This document shows positions 41,550 to 50,875 of a stretch of 64,000 nt of DNA, in pieces (positions within the stretch are counted from its first letter, which is position 1; each line of letters begins with the position of its first letter). The stretch comes from Lewinella sp. IMCC34183 (GTDB taxonomy: Bacteria > Bacteroidota > Bacteroidia > Chitinophagales > Saprospiraceae), in the NCBI RefSeq assembly GCF_003390915.1, contig NZ_QMEM01000001.1, positions 248,001-312,000 on the forward strand. The letters run 5' to 3'. The position numbers were made by a program, and so were the translations under genes. Under the pieces are notes generated by a model. That model was given only the letters and a program-made list of their open reading frames with translations, searched no databases and was not told the DNA's origin.

Positions 41550-42458
41550 ATGAAATTCCTTCTCCCCCTCCTTTTGCTGTGGTCTGCCGGGATCTCCGCC
41601 CAACTGGTGGGCGACAAGCAGAGTGGTCTGGCGAGCTACTACTCGGCCGAGTACAACGGAGCCGAAACGGCCTACGGCGTGATCTACGATCAGCGGGAGT
41701 TGGTCGCGGCGCACAAGGCCTATCCGTTCAACAGTACCGTGAGGGTCACCAACGAAGAGAACGGACAGTCCGTCACGGTACGGATCATCGACAAGGGTCC
41801 CTTCATCAGGGGCCGCATCATCGAGGTCAGCGAGCGCGCCGCCGGAGAACTGGGGATGCTGGGCCAGCGCACCGTGCCGGTAGAACTTACCCTGCTCAGC
41901 ACGCCCGATCAGCGCCCGGTGCGGACGACCGATTCCGAAACCCGTCGCCCAGCCGCATCGGAGAGTACGTCTCCCCCGACGACGCCCGCCGCGGCGACCC
42001 GCTCCGTCCCCCCGCCTACCGATCCCGCCCCCGCTCCGGACCTGACCGCGGCCGCCCCCCCGCCCCGGCCATCGCCGTCTCCCGAACCTGCCGCCACCCC
42101 TACCCCACCGCGGCCCTCCGCTCCCCGGTCGGCGGCTCCCCGGCGGGCGCAGCGGGCCAAGACCTTCGGGCCGGGCCTGTACCGCATCGCCCTCGACGAG
42201 CCGGAGGCCGGTCGCTTCGGGGTACAGGTAGGCAGCTACCGCTCCCTCGAGAGCGCACTCGATAAGGTAGCCGAACTGCAGGGGCGCTACTTCGACGATA
42301 TCCTTCTGCACAAGATCGCAGGCTCTACCCCCGGTGATGCCACGTACAAAGTGATCCTCGGCCCCTTTCCCGACCAGCCCAGCGCACAGAATTACGCATC
42401 CGACCTAAAGTCGCGTTACCAGATCCAGGGATTCACCGTTGCCCTCGACAGAAACTAA
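41550..42458 (+). CDS. RlpA-like protein with SPOR domain
   Basis: A 302-residue exported protein. A signal peptide (FLLPLLLLWSAGISA) precedes a double-psi beta-barrel domain of the RlpA family (residues about 28-115: GLASYYSAEYNGAETAYG, and VRIIDKGPFIRGRIIEVSERA). The Asp in IIDKGPF matches the active-site Asp of septal lytic transglycosylases. A Pro/Ala/Thr-rich linker of about 85 residues leads to a C-terminal SPOR domain (FGVQVGSYRSLESAL to GFTVAL). It likely acts on or binds glycan strands at the division site. Only 5 bp separate it from the next gene. Confidence 0.9.
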   Translation: MKFLLPLLLLWSAGISAQLVGDKQSGLASYYSAEYNGAETAYGVIYDQRELVAAHKAYPFNSTVRVTNEENGQSVTVRIIDKGPFIRGRIIEVSERAAGELGMLGQRTVPVELTLLSTPDQRPVRTTDSETRRPAASESTSPPTTPAAATRSVPPPTDPAPAPDLTAAAPPPRPSPSPEPAATPTPPRPSAPRSAAPRRAQRAKTFGPGLYRIALDEPEAGRFGVQVGSYRSLESALDKVAELQGRYFDDILLHKIAGSTPGDATYKVILGPFPDQPSAQNYASDLKSRYQIQGFTVALDRN

Positions 42459-42463
42459 CCGCC

Positions 42464-43420
42464 ATGAGCCGACTCCCCGTTTTTACCGCCCTGACCCTGC
42501 TATCCCTCACCGCCTGCGTCCCCAAGGCCCAGTTCGACACCCTGGTCGAAGAACGCGACGCTTACCGGCGCCAGGTAGTGGAGCAGGACAGCCTGGCCGG
42601 CGTCCGCAGCCAGGTCGACCGTGACTCCCTCGCCCAGCTCGTCCGGGGACGGCGACAGGCCGTGCAGCAGAGTGAATCGCTCACCGCAGCAAACCAGTCG
42701 CTCACCGCACAACTGACGGATGTACGGGCACGCTACGAAGCCCTGCTTGAGCAGCGTAGTAACCTACTGGAGGGCGGAAGCAGCAGCACCGCAGAACAAC
42801 AGCAGGATCTTCTGGACCGCACCGCCGAACTCAATCAACGGGAGATGCGCCTGCAGCAGCGGGAACGCAGTCTTGAAGCCCGGGAACAGAGCCTCAGCAG
42901 CATCGACGAGATGCGCAGCCAGCAGCCCGGGGCGGTCCGGGGTACTTCTCCGGTCGACCCCCATGCTAACGCGGTACTCACGGCCGACCAGGTACTGGAG
43001 GAGGTGCGCCAACTCATGCTCGCCTCCACCGACACCGGATACGTGCTCGAACGTGCCGGCCCTGCCACCATTAACCTCACGCTGGCGGGTGATCTCCTGT
43101 TCGAGGGAGAAGGGAGTCGGACCGTGAGTGTCGTCGGTCAGCGGGTACTGCGGCGGCTCGGCGGCACACTGCGCAACTATCCCCAGGCCGAGTATACCAT
43201 CGTAGGTCACGCCGAAAGCTTGGAGGGCGACGCGCTGCTCGCCTACGAAAGCAGTACCGACCGGGCCATCCGGGTCGCGGTGCAACTCGCCCAATTCGGG
43301 GTGGATTCCGGCCGTATCGTGGCGGGCGGCAAGGGATTCTACGGAGCCGATGCCCCCCCGCGCCTGCCGGGCCGGGCCGGGGAGCGCCGCACCGAGGTAC
43401 GGATTACGATTCCGGAGTAG
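42464..43420 (+). CDS. OmpA-like lipoprotein with coiled coil
   Basis: A 318-residue lipoprotein; the signal ends in LTAC (Cys about 18) followed by VPKAQFD. The middle is a long charged coiled coil with clear heptads (residues about 25-150, rich in Glu, Gln and Arg). The C-terminal 110 residues look like an OmpA-type domain, although divergent: TINLTLAGDLLFEGEG, YTIVGHAESLEGD, the helix STDRAIRVAVQLAQFGVDSGRI, AGGKGFYGA and ERRTEVRITI. It resembles the protein at 9174-10070 in layout. The usual NRRV-type Arg pair is partly kept. The 3' end overlaps the convergent DUF3810 gene by 17 bp. Confidence 0.85.
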   Translation: MSRLPVFTALTLLSLTACVPKAQFDTLVEERDAYRRQVVEQDSLAGVRSQVDRDSLAQLVRGRRQAVQQSESLTAANQSLTAQLTDVRARYEALLEQRSNLLEGGSSSTAEQQQDLLDRTAELNQREMRLQQRERSLEAREQSLSSIDEMRSQQPGAVRGTSPVDPHANAVLTADQVLEEVRQLMLASTDTGYVLERAGPATINLTLAGDLLFEGEGSRTVSVVGQRVLRRLGGTLRNYPQAEYTIVGHAESLEGDALLAYESSTDRAIRVAVQLAQFGVDSGRIVAGGKGFYGADAPPRLPGRAGERRTEVRITIPE

Positions 43421-44558
43421 CCCCCCGGCGGTACCCCTCCACCAGCTGGACCACCCGCCCGTAATTCAGTAATCCCTCGTGAATACCCTGGGCCTGCAGG
43501 TAGACCGTGTAGGTGGCATCCCGGAGGGCAGGAGCCAGGTCCGTATAGCGTGCACCGTTATCGTAGATGGCCTGCAGATCGTTGCGGATACCGGGGTCGA
43601 GTACCGACGCCCGCCACGCCAGATACCCTTCCGGGTCGGCGTACCGCAACTGTCCGGCAATCTGCCGCCAGTACGCCAACACGAGGGCGTAGCGCAGGGC
43701 GGGGTCGGCGGCTTCCTCGGCCGACAGGTAAGACCAGAACGAGCAGGTCCCCTCGTCGCCGAAGCCGTACGCGTGGGCCAACTCGTGGGCCAGGACGGCG
43801 GGTTTTTGCAACGGATGGAGACCGGCGTCAATGTTTCCCTGGGCCGCCCACGGCCAGTAGACCCCGGCCGTGCCGAGCCGCAGGAGGATACCGCGCGGCA
43901 AAAGTTCCCATCCCCGGGGCCTGCCGGGCGTGGGGTATCCCCGCCGCCGCAGGGCCGCCGCAACGAGGGGCCGCACGGCAGCTTCCGCGTCGGCAGGAAA
44001 GTCTACATCCGTCAGGGCGAGCGTGTCGTCCGTCACCTCGGCGCGCAGCTCCGAGAGCCGCCCCGCCATCGTGTATACGCGGTCTTGTAATTCATCGAGC
44101 TCGGGAGAATAGGGCAGGAACCCAAGTTGGGTTTCCACCGGAACCCGACCGTAGTTGAACCCCCACGACCACAGAAAAAAGAGCAGCAAGGAAAGTACCA
44201 GTATGGTTAGCCGGCCCGCAAAGCCCGACAGGGCGTACCGCATCCGCGCCGGCCGCGGCCCGGTGCGTATCCGACGGAACCGGATGACTTCATACCCAAG
44301 CCACGCGGCTACTCCCACCCAGAAGAGATAAAAAACGGGAAAGGGTAACCACCCCAGGGTATTATCCCACACCCACCGCACACCCGGGAACCAGCCCCGG
44401 CTGAACCAGTTTTCGATCACCGAAGCGGGGAGCAACCGGCGCAGGGCGAGGCTTAGCAACGTCATGCCCACCAGGGGCAGCAGGGCGGCGGGGCGCGGGT
44501 GCAGGGATCGCCCGGAAGCGGTAGGCGGGGGGGGTACGGGCCCGGGGGACTCAACCAT
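43404..44558 (-). CDS. DUF3810 family membrane protein with zinc-protease motif
   Basis: A 384-residue inner-membrane protein of the DUF3810 family, known from Bacteroidota and some Firmicutes. Three membrane segments lie in the first 150 residues (LLPLVGMTLLSLAL, FPVFYLFWVGVAAWLG, LTILVLSLLLFFLWSWGFNY). The C-terminal half carries a metallopeptidase-like HELAHAYGF (HExxH) with a downstream Glu-rich EEAAD segment, so an integral-membrane zinc protease is plausible but not shown. It is divergent from trxA and overlaps the convergent OmpA gene by 17 bp. Confidence 0.88.
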   Translation of the reverse strand: MVESPGPVPPPPTASGRSLHPRPAALLPLVGMTLLSLALRRLLPASVIENWFSRGWFPGVRWVWDNTLGWLPFPVFYLFWVGVAAWLGYEVIRFRRIRTGPRPARMRYALSGFAGRLTILVLSLLLFFLWSWGFNYGRVPVETQLGFLPYSPELDELQDRVYTMAGRLSELRAEVTDDTLALTDVDFPADAEAAVRPLVAAALRRRGYPTPGRPRGWELLPRGILLRLGTAGVYWPWAAQGNIDAGLHPLQKPAVLAHELAHAYGFGDEGTCSFWSYLSAEEAADPALRYALVLAYWRQIAGQLRYADPEGYLAWRASVLDPGIRNDLQAIYDNGARYTDLAPALRDATYTVYLQAQGIHEGLLNYGRVVQLVEGYRRGATPES

Positions 44559-44618
44559 GGAGAGCTTACTGCGTTTAATTGTCGTGCGTTTTGCACGTAT
44601 AACATAAATTGAAGCAAA

Positions 44619-44945
44619 ATGGCTTTTGAACTAACCGATAACAACTTCAAGCAAGAAGTACTCGAAAAGAAAGGTATCGCCCTCGTAGACTTTTGGGCAG
44701 AATGGTGTGGCCCCTGTAAGATGATCGGCCCCGTTGTTGAGGAACTCTCCAAGGAATACGACGGTAAGGCCTTGATCGCCAAGGTCGACGTCGATGAGAA
44801 CGCCGAACTGACCCAGCGCTACGGCGTGCGTAATATTCCCACCATCCTGATCCTTAAGGATGGAGAGGTAGTCGACAAGCACGTCGGCTTCGCCACGAAG
44901 GAAGCCCTTTCGCAGAAAATCGAAGCCCAACTGGCCACCGCCTAA
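44619..44945 (+). CDS. trxA: Thioredoxin
   Basis: A 108-residue canonical thioredoxin with the active site WAEWCGPCKM (Cys at about 32 and 35), the cis-Pro in RNIPTILIL and the Gly in HVGFATKEAL. It reduces disulfides in the cytoplasm. Monocistronic: a strong terminator follows, and a TTTTG-containing AT-rich stretch upstream probably holds the promoter; a small perfect stem CGTGC-gtttt-GCACG lies at 44583-44597 in the same place. Confidence 0.98.
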   Translation: MAFELTDNNFKQEVLEKKGIALVDFWAEWCGPCKMIGPVVEELSKEYDGKALIAKVDVDENAELTQRYGVRNIPTILILKDGEVVDKHVGFATKEALSQKIEAQLATA

Positions 44946-44967
44946 GCAGCGGTAAACCGATACTACC

Positions 44968-45004
44968 TGCCCCCCGGTCCACCGACCGGGGGGCATTTTT
45001 GTTT
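44968..45004 (+). terminator. Rho-independent terminator of trxA
   Basis: TGCCCCCCGGT (44968-44978) and ACCGGGGGGCA (44985-44995) pair perfectly over 11 bp with a 6-nt loop, followed by TTTTTGTTT. It is the clearest terminator in the window. Confidence 0.95.
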
Positions 45005-45075
45005 ATACAAAATCTAAACAAGCTGCCCGGGCCCCGGCCTGGGGCAACCGAATGGGCGTTCTGATTATTTACAGT

Positions 45076-45083
45076 TAGTTTTG
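45076..45083 (+). promoter_or_regulatory. TAGTTTTG -10 element for sdhCAB
   Basis: An exact TAnnTTTG octamer 27 nt before the sdhC ATG. A GAATAATAT stretch next to the ATG leaves an A-rich, SD-free leader typical of Bacteroidota. Confidence 0.5.
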
Positions 45084-45110
45084 CCGCCCTACGTAAAAAC
45101 GGAATAATAT

Positions 45111-45806
45111 ATGACCTCCTGGTTCGCCAAATTCCTCACTTCCAGTATCGGAAAGAAGGTGATCATGTCGCTCACCGGCCTGTTTCTGATCTCCTTTCTG
45201 CTGGTTCACCTTCTGGGCAACCTTCAGTTGATCCTGGCCCAGGATCAGGGGCAAACCTTTAATGAGTACGCCTACTTCATGACCCATAACCCGGTCATCA
45301 AGTTCCTGAGCTACGGACTGTACGCCTTCATCCTGATCCACGCGATCCAGGGTCTCTTACTGGCCTACAACAACCGCAAGGCCCGCGGCGATCAGCGCTA
45401 CGCCGTCAAGGTCGACCGTACCGCGGGCGCCAGCAAGTCATCGATCTATATGGGATCCCTCGGCACCGTGATCCTGATCTTCATCGTGATCCACATGGCG
45501 CAGTTCTGGCTTCAGATGAAGCTCGGAAACACCGAAATGGTCGTGTACGATGAGGAGCCGGTGAAGGACCTCTATACCCTCGTAGCCGCCGTTTACCAGA
45601 ACATCGGCTTCGTGATCTTTTACGTGGTGGCCATGATTTTCATCGCCTTCCACCTCTGGCACGGCTTTCAGTCCGCCTGGCAAACCCTCGGCCTGAACCA
45701 CAAGAAATACACGCCGCTCATCAAGGCCGTAGGCTATGTGTACAGCGTGCTTATTCCCCTGGGCTTCGCCGCGATCCCGGTAATCATGTTTCTCCGTCAG
45801 CAGTAA
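45111..45806 (+). CDS. sdhC: Succinate dehydrogenase cytochrome b subunit
   Basis: A 231-residue integral membrane subunit of the B-type (single large anchor) succinate dehydrogenase/fumarate reductase found in Bacteroidota. Five membrane helices can be counted (e.g. VIMSLTGLFLISFLLVHLLG, YGLYAFILIHAIQGLLLAY, GTVILIFIVIHMAQFW, FVIFYVVAMIFIAFHLWHGF, VYSVLIPLGFAAIPVIM). Histidines within helices (VHLLG, ILIHAIQ, VIHMAQ, FHLWHGF) fit the two b haems. It opens the operon sdhCAB. Confidence 0.96.
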   Translation: MTSWFAKFLTSSIGKKVIMSLTGLFLISFLLVHLLGNLQLILAQDQGQTFNEYAYFMTHNPVIKFLSYGLYAFILIHAIQGLLLAYNNRKARGDQRYAVKVDRTAGASKSSIYMGSLGTVILIFIVIHMAQFWLQMKLGNTEMVVYDEEPVKDLYTLVAAVYQNIGFVIFYVVAMIFIAFHLWHGFQSAWQTLGLNHKKYTPLIKAVGYVYSVLIPLGFAAIPVIMFLRQQ

Positions 45807-45824
45807 CCCTCCAACCCAACGATT

Positions 45825-47819
45825 ATGCCCTTCCAATCCCAAGTCCCCCCCGGCGAATTATCCGAAAAGTGGAAGCAGTACCGCTCTTCGATGCCCCTCG
45901 TGGCACCCAACAACAAGCGGCGGCTGGAGGTAATCATCGTAGGTACCGGCCTGGCGGGCGGGGCCGCAGCCGCCACCTTCGGCGAGCTCGGCTATAAGGT
46001 GAAGGTCTTCACCTTTCACGACAGCCCGCGACGCGCCCACTCCATCGCCGCCCAGGGCGGGATCAACGCCGCCAAGAACTACCAGAACGACGGAGACAGC
46101 GTCTACCGCCTGTTCTACGACACCATCAAGGGAGGCGACTACCGCAGCCGCGAGGCCAATGTGCACCGCCTCGCCGAAGTGAGCGTCAACATCATCGACC
46201 AGGCTGTTGCCCAGGGCGTCCCGTTTGCCCGCGACTACGGCGGACTGCTCGCCAACCGCTCCTTCGGGGGCGTACAGGTGTCCCGGACGTTCTACGCCCG
46301 CGGACAGACCGGCCAGCAGCTCCTGCTGGGTGCCTACCAGTCGCTCAGCCGGCAGATCAGCCTCGGCAACGTCGAGCTCTTCAACCGTCACGAAATGATC
46401 GACCTGGTCATGGAGGACGGCAAGGCCCGCGGCATCATCGCCCGCAACCTATTGACCGGCGAAACCGAGCGCCACGCCGCCCACGCGGTGGTGCTGGGTA
46501 CCGGCGGGTACGGCAACGTTTTCTACCTGTCGACCAACGCCATGAACTCCAACGGCTCCGCCGCCTGGCGCGCCGTTAAGCAGGGTGCCTACATGGCCAA
46601 CCCCTGCTTCACGCAGATTCACCCGACCTGCATCCCCGTTTCGGGAGAGTACCAGTCAAAACTGACCCTCATGTCGGAATCGCTGCGCAACGACGGCCGC
46701 GTCTGGGTACCCAAGAGTCAGGACGATGCCGCCGCCATCCGCGAGGGCCGCAAGACCGGCCTCGACATAGCCGAGGGCGATCGCGATTACTACCTGGAAC
46801 GGCGCTACCCCGCCTTCGGTAACCTGGTCCCCCGCGACGTGGCCAGCCGCGCCGCGAAAACCGCCTGCGACGAAGGACTCGGCGTCAGTCCCACCGGCCT
46901 GGCCGTGTACCTGGACTTCGACGCCGCTATCACCCGCTACGGAAAGTCAAAGGCGCACAGTCAGAACGAGCACAACGCTGACAAGAACCGCATCCGCGAA
47001 CTCGGCGTAGCGGTCATCGAGGAGAAGTACGGTAACCTCTTCGAGATGTACGAAAAGATCACCGGCGAAGACCCCTACGTCATGCCGATGAAGATCTACC
47101 CCGCCGTGCACTACACCATGGGCGGCCTGTGGGTGGACTACAACCTGCAGACCAACATCCCCGGTCTGTTTGCCATCGGTGAGGCCAACTTCAGCGACCA
47201 CGGCGCCAACCGTCTCGGCGCCTCGGCCCTGATGCAGGGCCTGGCCGACGGGTACTTCGTGCTCCCCTACACCATCGGTACCTTCCTGTCACAGGAAATC
47301 CGCAACCCTCAGGTAGACCCCGACGGGCCGGCCTTCATGGAAGCAGAGGCCAAGGCTCAGGAGCGCGTAAACCGCCTCATGGGGATCAACGGGTCCAAAT
47401 CGCCCGAGACCTTCCACCGCGAGCTCGGCAAGATCATGTGGGAATACTGCGGCATGGCCCGCAACGCCGAAGGCCTGCAGAAGGGCCGCCGCATGATCCG
47501 GGAACTGCGCGAGGAGTTCTGGCGCGACGTATACGTACCCGGACAGATCAAGGAGTACAATCCGGAGCTGGAAAAAGCCCTGCGCGTCGCCGACTTCCTC
47601 GAACTGGGCGAGCTCATGATGCTCGACGCCCTGGACCGGGCCGAGAGCTGTGGCGGTCACTTCCGCGAGGAGTACCAGACCGAGGACGGTGAGGCCCTGC
47701 GCCGCGACGACGAGTTCGCCTACGTGAGCGCGTGGGAGTGGGACGACACCGACCCCATCCTGCACAAGGAAGAACTGATATTCGAGAACGTGGAACTGAA
47801 GACCAGGTCCTACAAATAA
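45825..47819 (+). CDS. sdhA: Succinate dehydrogenase flavoprotein subunit
   Basis: A 664-residue flavoprotein that oxidises succinate to fumarate. The FAD dinucleotide-binding motif [13 protein letters not shown] is at about residues 37-49, and His72 in [11 protein letters not shown] is the expected covalent FAD attachment site. The substrate and active-site segments [26 protein letters not shown] and [14 protein letters not shown] are present. Eighteen bases separate it from sdhC and 7 from sdhB, a compact operon. Length fits the Bacteroidota/epsilon-type enzyme. Confidence 0.98.
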   Translation: MPFQSQVPPGELSEKWKQYRSSMPLVAPNNKRRLEVIIVGTGLAGGAAAATFGELGYKVKVFTFHDSPRRAHSIAAQGGINAAKNYQNDGDSVYRLFYDTIKGGDYRSREANVHRLAEVSVNIIDQAVAQGVPFARDYGGLLANRSFGGVQVSRTFYARGQTGQQLLLGAYQSLSRQISLGNVELFNRHEMIDLVMEDGKARGIIARNLLTGETERHAAHAVVLGTGGYGNVFYLSTNAMNSNGSAAWRAVKQGAYMANPCFTQIHPTCIPVSGEYQSKLTLMSESLRNDGRVWVPKSQDDAAAIREGRKTGLDIAEGDRDYYLERRYPAFGNLVPRDVASRAAKTACDEGLGVSPTGLAVYLDFDAAITRYGKSKAHSQNEHNADKNRIRELGVAVIEEKYGNLFEMYEKITGEDPYVMPMKIYPAVHYTMGGLWVDYNLQTNIPGLFAIGEANFSDHGANRLGASALMQGLADGYFVLPYTIGTFLSQEIRNPQVDPDGPAFMEAEAKAQERVNRLMGINGSKSPETFHRELGKIMWEYCGMARNAEGLQKGRRMIRELREEFWRDVYVPGQIKEYNPELEKALRVADFLELGELMMLDALDRAESCGGHFREEYQTEDGEALRRDDEFAYVSAWEWDDTDPILHKEELIFENVELKTRSYK

Positions 47820-47826
47820 CCCCGCC

Positions 47827-48594
47827 ATGGAAAATATGAAATTGAAACTCCGGATCTGGCGCCAGGGGGGCAAGTACCCCAAGGGCCAGTTCGTAGAGTA
47901 CCCCCTCGACGGCGTGAACGACCACATGTCCTTTCTGGAAATGCTTGACGTCCTCAACGAAAAGCTGATCAGCCAGAAGGAGGATCCCATCGCCTTCGAG
48001 CACGACTGCCGGGAAGGTATCTGCGGCACCTGCTCGCTGGTCATCAACGGCTACCCGCACGGACCGATGCAGCAGACTACGGCCTGCCAGCTCCACATGC
48101 GCAACTTTCGCGACGGGGAAACGATCACTATCGAGCCGTGGCGCTCCCGTGCATTTCCGATCGTCAAGGACCTCGTGGTCAACCGCGACGCCTTCGACCG
48201 GATCATTCAGGCCGGTGGCTACATCAGTATCGATACCGGTCAGGCGCAGGACGGCAACGCCATCCCCATCGAAAAGGACCAGGCCAGCCACGCCTTCGAT
48301 GCCGCTACCTGTATCGGCTGCGGCGCCTGCGTAGCCGCCTGTCCCAATGCTTCCGCCATGCTTTTCCTCGGTGCCAAGGTCAGCCACCTGGCCCAGGTCC
48401 CCCAGGGCAAGGTAGAGGCCGAGACGCGCGTACAGCGGATGGTCCACCAGCACGACGTCGAAGGATTCGGACAGTGCAGCAACATCACCGCCTGCGAAGC
48501 CGAGTGCCCGAAGGGCATCAGCGTGGAGCACATCGCACGCCTCAACCGCCAGTACATCGCCTCCACCATTGGCAGCGAGAAGGTCGCGAACTAG
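47827..48594 (+). CDS. sdhB: Succinate dehydrogenase iron-sulfur subunit
   Basis: A 255-residue electron-transfer subunit. The 2Fe-2S ligands are in CREGICGTC with the later TTACQLH Cys; the 4Fe-4S set is [13 protein letters not shown]; and the 3Fe-4S set is [14 protein letters not shown]. The protein passes electrons from SdhA to the SdhC haems and menaquinone. Last gene of the operon; the convergent lipoprotein gene begins only 14 bp further on. Confidence 0.98.
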   Translation: MENMKLKLRIWRQGGKYPKGQFVEYPLDGVNDHMSFLEMLDVLNEKLISQKEDPIAFEHDCREGICGTCSLVINGYPHGPMQQTTACQLHMRNFRDGETITIEPWRSRAFPIVKDLVVNRDAFDRIIQAGGYISIDTGQAQDGNAIPIEKDQASHAFDAATCIGCGACVAACPNASAMLFLGAKVSHLAQVPQGKVEAETRVQRMVHQHDVEGFGQCSNITACEAECPKGISVEHIARLNRQYIASTIGSEKVAN

Positions 48595-48608
48595 CGCAGT
48601 CCGTCAGC

Positions 48609-49178
48609 CTACCGGGCGCGGAAGAAATACGTTATATTATACGGGTAGGCGGGGACCAGCAGGTTCTCCGCCATCCTGCGTTGGCGTTGGATCACCAGTT
48701 CCTCGCCGTTTATTCGCTCGACGTTGTACGGGGTGCGCTCCGTCTCATCCTGGCTGATGATCGTCAGGGTAGTTACGTCGATATCCGTAGCGTAGCGCAT
48801 GCGGTTAAACGGAGTCAGTACGTGCGGCAGGCTGGTGCTGTCGCACGCGGTTCCCGCTACGCCGTAGGCAACGACTCCCGACTCGAAGAAAAGGGCGTCA
48901 TCACGCTCACAGTCATCCACCCCGGTCAGTCCGCGAATTGCCGGATTGAGGCTTTCGCGGATTTCCTCGCGGGTTCTCCCCGATTGCGCTACCGTCGAGT
49001 CGGGGAGCGCGGCCACCGTTGAGTCGGCTGCCGCGGCAATATTGCTCTCTACGGTCACGATCTGCCAGCCGTCGAACCGGCTCAGTTGGTTGATGGGGCT
49101 GACGGGCTCGGTGTCCTTCTGGCAACTGGCCGCTGTAAGCAACACAAACAGGAGGAAGGGGAAGGATTGGTAGTTCAT
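48609..49178 (-). CDS. Lipoprotein of unknown function (189 aa)
   Basis: A 189-residue lipoprotein: the signal ends in LLTAASC (Cys19) followed by QKDTE. The mature part starts with a beta-strand segment resembling lipocalin-like proteins of Bacteroidota (FDGWQIVTVES), then an Ala/Asp-rich stretch, and a strand-rich C terminus. Two Cys pairs could form disulfides (DDCER, GTACDS). No family can be named. It is the last of three closely spaced minus-strand genes; only 3 bp separate it from the gene upstream. Confidence 0.7.
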   Translation of the reverse strand: MNYQSFPFLLFVLLTAASCQKDTEPVSPINQLSRFDGWQIVTVESNIAAAADSTVAALPDSTVAQSGRTREEIRESLNPAIRGLTGVDDCERDDALFFESGVVAYGVAGTACDSTSLPHVLTPFNRMRYATDIDVTTLTIISQDETERTPYNVERINGEELVIQRQRRMAENLLVPAYPYNITYFFRAR

Positions 49179-49181
49179 AGT

Positions 49182-49733
49182 TCAGGGGTTGTAATTCCGG
49201 GTACCCGCCCGCCGCCGGTACGTGAGGGCTTCGGTGCCGATCGCCAGCACCAGTCCGCCAACGAAGAGGGTCAGCTGCCAGTACCAGGGGGTGGGCTCGT
49301 TGTTGAGGTGAAGGTAAGTCACGGGCGGTTCCAGCACCAGCCGGCCGTCCCCGAAGGTCGGGGGGACGGCGATGCCGGGTCGTTCCACGGTTCCCCGGAT
49401 GACTTCGGGCAGGGCGTCGGGTCCGTCCCCCTGCCACCAGGCCACCACGTGCCCGGTGGTCAGTACACCCTTCCGGAAGTCGCCGATGTCGGTAGGAGTA
49501 AGCACGGGCCACAGATTGATCGGAGGATATGCCGCCCGGGTATCCGTGTGCCGCGCCGCGGGGTCCGCCCGCGCGCCGGTCAGCTGTAAGTAGTCGGCGT
49601 CCCCTACCCCACCCTCGGCTTCGACCAGGGTAAAGTTGCGGAGCCGGTGAGTACCGAAACGCAGGCTGAGCAAGCCGTTGCAACCGGTGATCATAAATAC
49701 CACGCCGGCCGCGACGCAGAAAAGGCGGATCAT
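49182..49733 (-). CDS. Membrane-anchored protein of unknown function
   Basis: A 183-residue protein. The N terminus has a lipoprotein-like signal (VVFMITGC, Cys18) and the C terminus holds a second hydrophobic segment (WYWQLTLFVGGLVLAIGTEAL) ending in basic residues (YRRRAG). A central, globular part of about 120 residues (e.g. LVEAEGGVGDADYLQLTG) has no recognised domain. The frame is open 61 codons upstream through the TonB-like gene; ATG 49733 gives a start with the signal. It is between the TonB-like gene and the lipoprotein at 48609 and may be co-transcribed with both. Confidence 0.6.
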   Translation of the reverse strand: MIRLFCVAAGVVFMITGCNGLLSLRFGTHRLRNFTLVEAEGGVGDADYLQLTGARADPAARHTDTRAAYPPINLWPVLTPTDIGDFRKGVLTTGHVVAWWQGDGPDALPEVIRGTVERPGIAVPPTFGDGRLVLEPPVTYLHLNNEPTPWYWQLTLFVGGLVLAIGTEALTYRRRAGTRNYNP

Positions 49734-49764
49734 ACGATTATACCTGACGAAACGGACGCGGAAG

Positions 49765-50736
49765 TTACTGGACGCGGAAGTTGTAGCTGATGCGACCGCA
49801 TTGTTCGGCGGGTGCCATGGGGTTGGCATCGAAGCGCCAGCGCTTGGCATTGGTGGTGGCGGCGGCCACCAGCTTGGGATCGGCGGTACTGCTGCCGTTC
49901 TGGGTGTAGACCGCACGGGTAATCTGTCCGTCAGGATTGACGCACACCTCGATCACTACCGTGCCGGAGACCTGGCTGTTTTCCTGTACCGGGGGGCTGG
50001 CCTTTACGCCACGGCCACCGAGTCCGCCGCTTACGCGACCGTCGCTGGTGGACATTCCGCTGAGGCGGTCAGAATTGGGGTCGCCGTCGTCGACGCCCTG
50101 GTTGCCGCTGTTACCGGTGTTGCCCTTGCCACCGCCCTGTCCGAATGCTCCTCCGAGTTGTCCCTTCAGGGCATCGGCTTCGGCCTGCCGGCGGCGTTCG
50201 GCCTCGACTTCGGCCCGGCGGGCGGCCTCGGCGGCTTCCTGCTGGCGGCGGCGTTCGGCTTCGATCTGTTGTTGGCGGCGGCGTTCGGCCTCGGCCTCCT
50301 GCTGCTGGCGGCGACGTTCGGCGTCCGCTTCTTGCTGCACACGCCGGGCCTCGGCCTGCCGTGCGGCTTCCTCACGGGCCTTCTGCTTGCGCAGGGCGAC
50401 CTCGGCGGGGTCTTCGGTGACGACCACGTCGCGCTGCTGCGGCTTGGGTTTCGGGTCCACGGCGGGCGGTGGCGGGGGCGGCGGGTCCGCAGGTGCGGGG
50501 GGAGCGGGAGCAACCTCGGTGACCTCCGGTTCCGACGGGGCGGCGGCGTTCTCATCCCCCTGTCCCATGTCGACGAAGCCCAGATTCACGAGGATACCGG
50601 GTTGTCCGGGGGGCGGGTTCTGGAAGAAGAAAATAGGCCAGATCAGCAGCACTACGATCAGTACCGTGCCGAGAACGGCGGTGATCTTACCGGTGCGGTC
50701 GCCGCGGCGCTCGCTTTCGCTCAGTGTCGTGTTCAT
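49765..50736 (-). CDS. TonB/TolA-like energy transducer
   Basis: A 323-residue inner-membrane protein with the TonB layout. One membrane helix lies near residues 20-38 (TAVLGTVLIVVLLIWPIFFF), followed by a Pro-rich region with PPAPADPPPPPPP and then about 80 residues of Ala/Glu/Arg/Gln repeats of the TolA coiled-coil type (ERRRQQQ units). A Gly/Asn/Ser-rich linker (GQGGGKGNTGNSGNQG) leads to a C-terminal TonB-like domain of 75 residues with SGTVVIEVCVNPDGQITRAVYTQNG and a terminal YNFRVQ strand. It probably links an ExbB/ExbD motor to outer-membrane receptors; those genes are not beside it. Confidence 0.85.
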   Translation of the reverse strand: MNTTLSESERRGDRTGKITAVLGTVLIVVLLIWPIFFFQNPPPGQPGILVNLGFVDMGQGDENAAAPSEPEVTEVAPAPPAPADPPPPPPPAVDPKPKPQQRDVVVTEDPAEVALRKQKAREEAARQAEARRVQQEADAERRRQQQEAEAERRRQQQIEAERRRQQEAAEAARRAEVEAERRRQAEADALKGQLGGAFGQGGGKGNTGNSGNQGVDDGDPNSDRLSGMSTSDGRVSGGLGGRGVKASPPVQENSQVSGTVVIEVCVNPDGQITRAVYTQNGSSTADPKLVAAATTNAKRWRFDANPMAPAEQCGRISYNFRVQ

Positions 50737-50875
50737 ATCAGTTGGGTTGACGATCTACCTCCTTAGATGCAGAACTGCGCTCGTTTGCATATTAGTGTTC
50801 TATGGGTACACTTTCGGAGCGTCCCGGTTCACGCCGCTGCTTACGCATCCACCGCACCCGCGCGCCGCCGCCGCC

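Noticed and set aside
43404..43420. Frameshift or truncation at the overlap of the OmpA lipoprotein and DUF3810 genes
   Set aside because: Both proteins reach a normal C terminus; the 17-bp convergent overlap is ordinary compaction.
50160..50420. Minisatellite-like repeats (GCGGCGTTCGGCCTC units)
   Set aside because: They encode the TolA-type coiled coil of the TonB-like protein; the DNA similarity follows from the repeated ERRRQQQ residues.
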